Source: Branchiostoma floridae (lineage: Eukaryota; Chordata; Leptocardii; Amphioxiformes; Branchiostomatidae). From it: 28,624 nucleotides of DNA. Below, in pieces: positions 1-9,100 of the stretch. The stretch lies in NCBI RefSeq assembly GCF_000003815.2, contig NC_049987.1:2231703-2260326 (forward strand). Reading direction: 5' to 3'. The first letter of the stretch is position 1. Every line of letters begins with the position of its first letter. Both the position numbers and the translations under genes were made by a program. Below the pieces are notes generated by a model. The model worked only from the letters and a program-made list of their open reading frames with translations. It searched no databases and had not been told where the DNA came from.

Positions 1-47
1 TCCTCAAACTTGCTGTCTATTTTGTAACATAGTTTTTGTATTGCTTT

Positions 48-125
48 TTAATAAGACTAGAAAGGCCGACATTTGCTTGAGAGCAAATACAGCATATTTC
101 AGCCATCTCCCTCCCCATGCAACAA
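48..125 (+). repeat. Dispersed repeat, copy 1
   Basis: This stretch resembles the reverse complement of about 6945-7030. Shared blocks include ACTAGAAAG, TTGCT, GAGCAA and TACAGCATATTTCA in the same order. The two copies are diverged and no ends or target duplications could be fixed, so the family is unknown. Confidence 0.5.
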
Positions 126-189
126 TAGGCTATTTCAAAATCACCCATTTGAAATATCACTTTTACTAATGACGGTTTAACCCCAAAAT

Positions 190-870
190 GAGTCTTACAA
201 AATTCCCCCGTTCAAGAATGGACTCCAGTGCACCCTATGTGAATTTGCACAATAGACCAGTCCAGAAATACTCCCACTGAAACCTTGGCCTTTTGAATAA
301 GAAACCAAATCCAAAATTGAATTTAGCAAAAAAGGTCCCAGTGCATAAAAAGGTATAATAGACCAGTCTAAAAACACTTCCACAAAAATTGAATTTTGAA
401 TCATCACCCGTTCAAAACTGAATTTGAAAAAATTCCCCTTCCGTGTGCAAAAAATGGATTATTCCATGTAAAGTAGAGCAGTCCAAAAATACATCCGCTA
501 AAATAGGACTTTGACATAATCACTGAAGTCCAAATAATGGATTTAAAAAAAAGCCCCCTCTATGCAAGAATGGACTCTTCCAGAACACCCATGTAAAATT
601 GCAAATTAGACCAGTCCAAAAATAACCCTACTGAAAGACTTTGACAAACTAGAAGTCACCAAAGTCCAAAATATGAATTTTGAAAAACCCCCCCTCCGTG
701 CGAGAATAGACTCTTCCAGCACACATTCTGTAAAATTGCAAAATAGACCTGTCCAAAAATGCATCCACTGAAAGACTTCACCAGTCCAATGATGAATTAA
801 AAAAAAAAACGAACCCCTCCGTGTAAGAATGGACTCTTCCAGATAACACCGGGCTCGCTGATTGGCTGCC
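190..870. repeat. Decayed tandem repeat, about 105-140 base units
   Basis: A block close to AGACCAGTCCAAAAATAC followed by CACTGAAA recurs near 256, 360, 473, 606 and 746. A second block, AAGAATGGACTCTTCCAG or similar, lies between the copies. The spacing drifts from about 104 to 140 bases. Short open frames on the minus strand share peptides only because of this repeat. I see no gene here. Confidence 0.65.
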
Positions 871-1029
871 ACCCCCCCTCTTTAGGATATAGATTCAGGC
901 TAAGTGATTGGTTACCTATCTAATTAGATTAAATAGACATATATGCCAGTAGGTCCAATCTGCAGCTGGGGGTCAACGACCTTAAGGTCATTGACCCCTC
1001 TGGCTATTGGAAAATGACAAAAAAATCCC
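871..1029. other. Unassigned noncoding spacer
   Basis: Between two repeat blocks I see no exon, RNA gene or clear repeat. Confidence 0.4.
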
Positions 1030-1670
1030 CAAATATATCATTTTGACGTAGTCTATGACAAAAATTATACATGTGTCATTTGAATAAATATCTAGTGCAC
1101 CCTTTTACCAAAATTTAGGTCATTTGGTTTTAAAACCAGAGCACAATTATTATTACAATAGCCAAAAGTGTACTTTTTGGTCATAAAATGGCCAAATAAT
1201 CGCAAAATTGAGCATTTTATTGTACCGTATGCCTCAAGTGTTATTGAATCCATGTGCGCATATGTCTAGGGCACTCCTATACTAAATTTCAGGTCATCCG
1301 GTTCTAAAACCAAGGTACAGGAGCCAAAAGTGTCCTTTTTTGGTAAAAAAATGACCAAAAAATCGCAAAAATAAGTATTTCGTTATACTGTACACCAAAA
1401 CTGATATTGAATCTATATGGGGGACTTATCAAGGCACATCTGTACCAAATTTCAGCTCATCCGGTTATAATACCAGGGTACAGGGGGCCCAAATATACAG
1501 TTTTGGTCTTAAGATGACCAAAAAACCTTAATAAAATCATTTAAGAGACAGATATGGAAAAAATGAAAAAAACGTCCGAGGGTATTGGTCCACTCTACCC
1601 TTGTGCCAAATTTCAAGTCATTCGGTTGAGGAACAAGGGAGATACATGTACCGTGTTCTGAAGATTTGAC
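1030..1670. repeat. Four-copy diverged tandem repeat, about 165 bases per unit
   Basis: A block close to CCAAATTTCAGGTCATCCGG, usually followed by TTCTAAAACCA and GGTACAGG, occurs near 1111, 1284, 1447 and 1608. Each copy is preceded by a short run such as GGGCACTCCTATAC. The period is about 160-173 bases. The last unit runs directly into the AAAG microsatellite, as when a repeat family ends in a simple-repeat tail. No coding potential was seen. Confidence 0.65.
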
Positions 1671-1671
1671 A

Positions 1672-1834
<163 letters not shown>

Positions 1835-1837
1835 CAT

Positions 1838-2153
1838 TACGAATACAATATATTTCACCGTACCTATGGTATGGCTGAAATATAAATATGATGCCGCCGG
1901 AGCTACGTTTGGCTTTCTTCGTTTTGGTTCTAGTGCTACTGAAACATATAAAGTTGAGAAAATGTTTCTCACCTGCATGCCAGGTCTCGAGTAGTAAAAA
2001 GAAAATTTAATCAAACCTTACAAAATCACTATCTTCTACTTTGCTACCGAGTCCATGTACATTCCAAAAGCCAAATGATATACCATGGCTTTTGAAGGCA
2101 GTTCTAGAGTTCCTGTTTCTCTTGCTGTATGTCGTGTTTTCCGGACGACACAT
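1838..2153 (-). pseudogene. LINE ORF2 start: APE-type endonuclease fragment
   Basis: The ATG at 2151-2153 lies inside the last part of ORF1 in another frame. Reading on gives FGFWNVHGLGSKVEDSDF, the first block of an APE-type LINE endonuclease. After one TAA at 2007-2009 the same frame continues with LLLETWHAGEK, containing the catalytic Glu block ETW, then KAKRSSGGIIFIF. It is cut at the AAAG microsatellite near 1835. The reverse transcriptase and the rest of the endonuclease are absent from the window. The motifs are clear and the gene is not functional. Confidence 0.72.
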
Positions 2154-2189
2154 CTATTTAAACCTTGAGGCCTTCTACTGGGTCTGGAG

Positions 2190-2327
2190 AATGTTCCGTA
2201 GGGTCCGCTGTTGTAGGGCGGTGGTGTTCCGTAGGGTCCGCTGTTGTAGGGCGGTGGTGTTCCGTAGGGCCCGCTGTTGTAGGGCAGTGGTGTTCCGTAG
2301 GTTCCGCTGATGTAGGGCGGTGGTGTT
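2190..2327 (-). repeat. 33-base minisatellite in ORF1, left part (4 units)
   Basis: Four units of 33 bases begin near 2190, 2223, 2256 and 2289. The first three read CTGTTGTAG and the last CTGATGTAG. On the minus strand they encode PPPY(N/I)SGPYGT. The array is split from its right part by a LINE insertion. Confidence 0.85.
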
Positions 2328-3175
2328 TCATCGAAGGAAAGAAAGAGCGGTTGGGCTTCACCCTCAAGGAAAGAGCTAGTCGTCGAATGCCAGCTAAAAT
2401 AGTGACGGACTTAGACTTCGCAGATGATATCGCGTTGATATCCGACACTGCGGAAAAGGCTTGTACCCTTCTTAATGCAGTCGAGCGTCCATGTCAAAGG
2501 ATTGGCCTACAGTTGAACACGAAAAAGACTAAGGTCATGGCTTTCAATTCAACAGACAAGAATGTTGCTACTCTTGACGGTACTCAACTAGAGGTAGTCC
2601 CCGACTTCAAGTACCTCGGTGGCTGGATTGCCTCAACAGCACACGACATGAAAGTGAGACGAGCACTAGCTTGGAATGCCTTACACAGCATGAGGAGGGT
2701 GTGGCAGTCGGGAAAGGCTGACGACCTTAAACGACGCCTCTTTGTCTCTACAGTCGAGTGTGTGCTGCTATATGGCTCAGAAACCTGGACACTAACAGTA
2801 CAGGATGAGAGGGCACTGGATGGCATGTACACCAGAATGCTAAGGAGAGCTCTAAATGTGTCTTGGGAGGACCATGTAAAGAACACAGCACTATATGGTA
2901 ACCTGCCTAGACTAAGTGATAAGATCAGGCAAAGGCGCATGCAGCTCTCTGGCCACTATGTGCGACACCGAGAACTAGTGGCAAATAAGCTTATCTTATG
3001 GGAACCGGTCCAGGGTAAAAGAAAACCTGGCAGGCAGAAAACCACCTTTATAGACACACTCAAGCGAGATTCCGGGCTCGACAGACTGAGCAGCACAACT
3101 GAACTACGTTCACTGATGAAGGATAGGGAGGAGTGGAGAAGGAGGGTCCAGCATGCTTCCTATGTTGGCATCTGA
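2328..3175 (+). pseudogene. LINE reverse transcriptase C-terminal half (5' truncated)
   Basis: One open frame runs without a stop from the insert junction to TGA at 3173-3175, about 280 residues. Near its start it has TDLDFADDIALIS, the FADD catalytic box of reverse transcriptase. It continues with NTKKTKVM, FKYLGGW and VLLYGSETWTLT, then a basic C-terminal part with GKRKPGRQKTTF. Fingers, palm start and endonuclease are missing, as expected for 5' truncation. The YGSETW and GRQ blocks suit RTE-like LINEs; the clade is an estimate. The intact frame suggests a fairly recent insertion. The open frame upstream of 2328 is minisatellite read-through. Confidence 0.85.
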
Positions 3176-3197
3176 CGATGTCCTCGACTGACTGACT
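2328..3197 (+). mobile_element. 5'-truncated LINE inserted in the ORF1 minisatellite
   Basis: An 870-base plus-strand insert ends in GACTGACTGACT, a short tandem 3' tail like those of RTE-type elements. The minisatellite continues on both sides. GGTGTT occurs at 2322-2327 and 3198-3203 as a likely 6-base target duplication. Because the host sequence is itself repetitive, the exact ends could shift by a few bases. Insert plus duplication is 876 bases, a multiple of three, so the host repeat phase is kept. Confidence 0.82.
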
Positions 3198-3560
3198 GGT
3201 GTTCCGTAGGGTCCGCTGATGTAGGGCGGTGGTGTTCCGTAGGGTCCGCTGATGTAGGGCGGTGGTGTTCCGTAGGTTCCGCTGATGTAGGGCGGTGGTG
3301 TTCCGCAGGGTCCGCTGATGTAGGGCGGTGGTGTTCCGTAGGGTCCGCTGATGTAGGGCGGTGGTGTTCCGTAGGGTCCGCTGATGTAGGGCGGTGGTGT
3401 TCCGCAGGGTCCGCTGATGTAGGGCGGTGGTGTTCCGTAGGGTCCGCTAATGTAGGGCGGTGGTGTTCCGTAGGGTCCGCTGATGTAGGGCGGTGGTGTT
3501 CCGTATGGTCCGCTGATGTAGGGCGGTGGTGTTCCGTAGGGTCCGCTGATGTAGGGCGGC
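3198..3560 (-). repeat. 33-base minisatellite in ORF1, right part (11 units)
   Basis: Eleven units of exactly 33 bases start at 3198, 3231 and every 33 bases to 3528. They are nearly identical; variants are CGCAGGG, GTAGGTTCC and GTATGG. Minus-strand translation is PPPYISGPYGT, with Cys or Thr in some units. All frames stay open, so other long frames here are shadows. Confidence 0.92.
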
Positions 3561-4807
3561 GGTGATCTATGCCCTCTATATGGTCCGTTGCCGTAGTGCG
3601 ATGGTGTTCCACGCGTTCCGTTGTTGTAGCGTGGTGGTGGAGGGAGACCTGTACACATAGGGTAGGTGTAGTTGTCCCCGTAAGCTTCCGTTAAGGATGG
3701 CCACTCCCTGTTCCAGTCAGAGTCCTTAGGGTAGGGGTGGTAGGGTCCGGAGTGTTCATCAAAGGGGCGTGGGACTTGCATGTACTGCGACTGGTAGGCC
3801 TGGTAGTACCCTTCAGCGGGCGGTGCCTGTCTACGGCGTTCAGGGGAGTCGTACGGGGCTTGAAGTCTTTACGTGGAGTGTGTCCCTGGTGACCTTGACG
3901 CGTCATGTTAGGCTTTTCCGTTTCCCTCCCTTTAGGGCGATCAAACCGTCTGTTCTGTTGCTGCGGGGTAGACGGCGAACTGTTCAGCTTCTCCTGGCGT
4001 CGAACATTCGCAACTGGGTTTCTTGGTTGCAATCCGAGGGGCCCCGAAGCTTGTTTCTTAATGTTGTAGGCGAGCACTCGGACGCCATCGGTATCCGTCT
4101 CGCTCGAACATTACCCTGTTGTGGTCGTCTTTACTCCACAGTTTTCTATGGTTGACGAAAGTGAAGGCGGAGTTTGCCTGACACCTGCCCTATAGGTGTT
4201 TGTTGATAGCTGTGATGTTTTTGTTTATTTCTGGGGTCTCTCCGGTGGCTCTCCTGGGAAGTACAGCAGAAATCACCACCTCAGCGTTAGGGAACAGGGA
4301 TTGGGTGGAACTGATGGTCGTGTCGAAGTCGTCAACTATCTCTTCTGTGGACTTGGTTACAGCGTCGTTAGTTCCTACATGAAAGATGACTGTGCATGGT
4401 GGGAACTTTTTTTTAGATATTTTCTCCAGGGTAGACAGGGTATCTGGGAGGGTTGGAGCCCAGTATGGCTTCTGCATGTCAGCTGTCGGGCTAAGCAGTC
4501 CTGGTTTGAGCTTCTGTGCGTTCGAGTCTCCGATTATCACCACGCTGGGGACGCAGGTTGGGTGGGCCTTGTTGTTAGTGATGGACTGTATCAAGGCTTT
4601 GGGATCCGTGTCTAGATCTGTGGTTGAGGAGTCTTGTAGGACATCAAACCTGTTTGAGGTGGCGATTGCGTATTCCTGGAGCACTGTGTGTTGGCTGTAC
4701 GGGGGTTGGCCATCGATTGTAGACTTGGCTTTGCCCAGGATGACGTCTTTCATATTGGCCATAGAGCCAGATACTAGTAGTTCATGATCTGATTTGCATA
4801 AGGAAAT

Positions 4808-5290
4808 CTAGTAACCCAATGAGGTCCATTACAGTGGTATTCAAAGATGCGACATATGTCAGTAGAAAAGGAACATTGACAGAATTATAGATATGGATTA
4901 TGGATATTTATTTGCATTATTAATGAATACTATTATAATTCCACTGTTACGAAAGGAATCATTAGCAGGTGCAACATCATGTAAATAAGGCCCTAATTTG
5001 CATACTTGATGCGAAAATTCCATGATTCCTAAGAACTAAATTATTAGAATTCCATACTCGTAACAAGTGTAAGTTACTTAAACGTGAACGTCACCGTGCA
5101 CGGATTATGCAAATCTGGAAGTCATTTAAATAGACTTGTAAAAAAATGCTATAAATATTTCAAGGAAGTATGAGGTCTCCGAACTCTTGTTTTATTTAGA
5201 CAGTATAAAAATAAGACCCTTGCAACTGCGAAGGGGTTATTGATTGGTATGATAGTAATAACTGTGCTGTAATCGTTTCAACATGTGCAG
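4808..5290. other. AT-rich noncoding stretch before the Asp/Gly/Thr exon
   Basis: I find no exon, repeat boundary or RNA gene. It ends in a splice-acceptor-like ATGTGCAG at 5283-5290. Confidence 0.4.
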
Positions 5291-6178
5291 GCAGCACCAT
5301 CTCTGACAAAGAGTTGGAGGCCCTCCGAGTCCTTGATCCTTCAGCTGCGGAGAATGACGGAAACGAAGAAGTCACTGATGGAGTTACACATGCTGCCGAT
5401 GGAGGCACTGAAAGGCTGGACGTAGAACCTGGAGAGACTGATGGGGACGCTGGCGGGACGGATGGAGACACTGATGGGACAGTGGGACACACTGTAGGGA
5501 CGGATGGAGACACTGGTGGGACGGATGGAGACACTGATGGAACGGACGGAGACACTGCAGGGACGGATGGAGACACTGACGGGACGGATGGAGACACTGA
5601 CGGGACGGATGGAGACACTGGTGGGACGGATGGGGACACTGACGGGACGGATGGAGACACTGGTGGAACGGACGGAGACACTGCAGGGACGGATGGAGAC
5701 ACTGACGGGATGGATGGAGACACTGACGGGACGGATGGAGACAGTGATGGGACGGGCGGGGACATTGATGGGGCAGCTCGAAACACTGATGGGACGGTTG
5801 GAGAAAGTAATGGGACGGTTGGAGACAGTGATGGGACGGTTGGAGACACTGATGGGACGGGCGGGGACAATGATGGGGCAGCTGGAGACACTGATGGGAC
5901 GGGCGGGGACACTGATGGGGCAGCTGGAGACACTGATGGGACGGTGGAAGACACTGATGGGACGGTTGGAGACAGTGATGGGACGGACGGGGAAACTGAT
6001 GGGACAACTAGAGACACTGATGGAACGGTGGAAGACACTGATGGGACGGTTGGAGACAGTGATGGGACGGGCGGGGACACTGATGGGACAGTTGGAGACA
6101 CTGGTGTGACGGTTGGAGACACTGATGGGTCTGATGGACAAACTGAAGTAACGGATGGAGGCCCTGAGGTAGCGGATG
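5291..6178 (+). CDS. Possible gene A exon: Asp/Gly/Thr repeat region (3' end in gap)
   Basis: A plausible acceptor precedes 5291 and the first two bases complete a codon, so the intron would be phase 1 like others in this gene. A non-repetitive lead, STISDKELEALRVLDPSAA, is followed by about 30 units of GTDGDTD, giving a strongly acidic protein. The frame stays open into the N run at 6179. Five of six frames are open here because the unit is 21 bases, so openness alone proves nothing. The minus strand would read as a Pro/Ser/Val-rich repeat. The case for plus-strand coding rests on the acceptor, its phase and the lead. It could also be an intronic minisatellite. Confidence 0.45.
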
Positions 6179-9100
6179 NNNNNNNNNNNNNNNNNNNNNN
6201 NNNNNNNNNNNNNNNNNNNNNNNNNNNNNNNNNNNNNNNNNNNNNNNNNNNNNNNNNNNNNNNNNNNNNNNNNNNNNNCTACTTATTATATAACTGACAT
6301 AATTTTTTTTCTGTATATTCAATACACTAACCAGTTTTATGAAAATCCAAAACAGAATATACATGTAAAAGACGATTTTATTTCAATCTACTACCAATGG
6401 TTTTACAACTCGTCTTTTTAATATCATCCATCTAGAATACCAATGGACTATCCTTTCATGGCCGCCGTCAAAATAGTGGTAAGTCCCCCTTTGACCGAAC
6501 AAATTATTGTTTTATGTTTGAGACCCACTTATGTCTTCAGCCACTCCACCATTGCTAAACAAATACCGCAACCTTCATGATGAAGGTAGTGATGTTAAAA
6601 GTTACAGTGCCTCATACATCTCATTTCTACATTTGCCTAACTGTATGTTTTGGATATGTTCGGCCCAAATGCGGAAAAGAAATGAATAAATCAACAAGCA
6701 AATCCCTACCTACCAACCCACTCATTTCTAAGGACAGCACCTGAAAGGCAACATTTATGCTGCCATATACACATGGCAGCTTTAGCACTAAGAAACGAAG
6801 ATAGGTCACATAGACGCGTCCATTCTGCATAGATAGGGGTGTTCCATTCTTGTGTTGATAAGTCATTTTTTTTAAATCTAGTTTGGAGTGCGATGGTGTT
6901 TTGGGATTGGTCAATTTCTACAAAGGATTTACATACGGAACAGTATATTTGCGCATGGGTATGCAAATGAATTGAAATATGCTGTAATTGCTCATGAGCA
7001 AGCATTGCCCTTTCTAGTTTAGCTTATATAATTGTTATAGGGTTAACAAAATGCATCCTTTTTGCCATGCATGATGCACAGGGCCAATTGGGACAAATAC
7101 TAGAGTGAAAACAGAACAACAAAAAACTATACCGACCACCAGATAAAGCCATTTTCAAAAGCACTTGTTTTTCACTGTAGAAATGGCCTCAATCAAGTAA
7201 TAAGTGTCAAGGAAAGTCAAGTTAATACTGCTGCTTTATTACAAGTCGTTTTAATTTTTTTTATCTATTTCATACATGCAATGTATTTGCAGCTAATGGT
7301 CCAGTAGGGTTGTGGCCATTAAATTCCCAGTACGGTGCGTCAGACGTAACAGGGAATGGGAACAACGGGGTAGCAACAGGAACCCAACTAACCCAAGGTC
7401 CATATGGAAACGCCGACGGTGCCTTCCTGTTTTCGGGGACTGCTAATTCTTACATCGACATTCCCAACAATGGGAGGTTGGATGTGCGAAACGCCTACAC
7501 CATACTGGCCCACATATTTCCTACCGGACAGTCTGGGCCAATCTTCAACTACGTAGGGAACCATAATGCATGGGCAGTACACCTTTGGCAGCAGACTCCA
7601 ACACAACTGTTTATGCGGTAAGGCGACGTATTCATTCTCTACCTTAGTGAATAATCAAGCGATTTTCCCCTCAACTTTTATCATGATGTTCATTCAATAA
7701 ACTAAGCTACCATAATTATCCCTTGCTGACACCGTTCCTATCGCCGTAAAAGATTTGAGAAAAAGCTAATAAAAACAAACAGAAGTCTTATGTGTCATGA
7801 TAATTTTAACGAAAAACAAAGGTTTAAATGTATGTCTATTTCTTATCCTTTTTAATCTGCTTGAATACATTTGCATGACATCGTTGTAATATCCAACACA
7901 AAAATTGGACTCACCCAAATTTTCGACTGATCAGCACCAGTCTTTGTCAAGGTATGAACAATCAACTGCTGTCGTGACGTCACGTTATGCAGATAGAACA
8001 CATTACTTAGTAAGCAGTGGATCATAGCTTGCAGGAAGTCTATGGCACCCACCGTCTCTGTTTAGGGATCGTTGTAAAGCTCTGGTGCAAATGGTTTCTT
8101 GGATCCCTCTGGCAAAAACGCCTGGCTTTATGTCCAAGATTTTAACTTTGTGATTCTATGTGGATATGTTGGGAAACATCTGAGATTGTTGAACTTGGGC
8201 GTCTGTGCTCATTTGCCTGATATTTTGATGTAGGACGATAGCAAGTTACGGCACCTGGTCACCTGCCATCCATGCTGATGTGATCCAACAGAACACCTGG
8301 AACTATGTGGGCGGGACCTACGACAGTGGCACACTTGTAGAAACCATCTGGCACAACGGTGTATTGGTCCGTCAAAGACAAACTAGTCTCCGATCTGTCG
8401 CAACTCAGTACCCTATCCGGGTGGCCAAGCGCGACGGAGACAGCCGGATTTTCGCGGGCCGTATCGCCTGTCTGCAGCTGTACGACTTCGCAATGACGAA
8501 AGAACAGATTGTTGCCGCGCAGAATGCATGTAGAGGTAAGTAAAATACATCGTAAATAAATAGAATAGAAAAATATAGACAGCACCTAAAACTGTGGCCT
8601 CCGTTGCTGAATCCCTTGTTGTTGTCTTTCGAACTCGAAAGTAACGGCGAGCAACTCGAGTTAACTCGCGAGTAACGCCTATGTTGTTAGGCCAGCAACA
8701 AGACAGAAATGTAACAAAAACAAGCAAAATTAAAACAACATGTTACAGATTCTGTAAAGAATTTTATCCGAACTGTAAACCACTGTATAACAACAAGAGT
8801 GTTACAACACCCGTTGTTTCGGTGACCGTCTGTCGGGCCAACGAGACGTCGAATGTTGTAACTTCTAGATTGTGAATGGTAACGTTATACAATATTTAAC
8901 AAAAAAAAACGCATTGTATGTATAAAGTGTAAGGTCTTACGGGATACCAAAAACAACTTGAAATCTACCGAAAACAACTTGAACCCGTTGAAAACATGCC
9001 AAAAATAAGCATAAACAACCGAAAAGACAGTCGGAAAACAACTAACCATCTCTATTCTATTTCCATCTACTGGAACTACCTGATTATCTAGATCTTTAAA

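Larger units (their letters stand above)
1838..4807 (-). mobile_element. CR1-like LINE remnant (SGNH-type ORF1, ORF2 endonuclease start)
   Basis: Read on the minus strand, this block gives an esterase-like ORF1 followed by an overlapping ORF2 that opens with an endonuclease domain. This is the layout known for CR1/L2-type non-LTR retrotransposons. The copy is dead. ORF1 has an in-frame stop and two frame changes, a different LINE is inserted at 2328-3197, and ORF2 is lost into the AAAG microsatellite at about 1835. The 5' end was not delimited; the frame is open up to a stop at 4808-4810. The clade is inferred from domain order only. Confidence 0.75.
2036..4807 (-). pseudogene. LINE ORF1: SGNH esterase domain, basic region and PPPYISGPYGT repeats
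   Basis: From 4762 downward the frame holds the SGNH esterase block I (VVIIGDSNAQ) and the later block HVGTND, the hallmarks of the esterase found in CR1-family ORF1 proteins. TAG at 4190-4192 interrupts the domain; the same frame continues with FVNHRKLWSKDD to about 4085. A frame change then gives DGVRVLAYNIKKQ, where the catalytic His block would be expected, and a Lys/Arg/Gln-rich stretch. A second frame change near 3870 leads into a Tyr/Pro-rich segment and about 15 copies of an 11-residue repeat, PPPYISGPYGT. A plus-strand LINE splits the repeats. The frame resumes at 2321 and ends at TAG 2036-2038, overlapping the start of ORF2. ORF1 esterases are thought to act on the element's own RNP or membranes; no host role is inferred. 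Confidence 0.72.

Noticed and set aside
5196-6141. Pro/Ser/Val-, His/Pro/Ser- and Ile/Ser/Arg-repeat frames on the minus strand
   Set aside because: A 21-base repeat keeps several frames open. None has a splice signal or lead comparable to the plus-strand frame.
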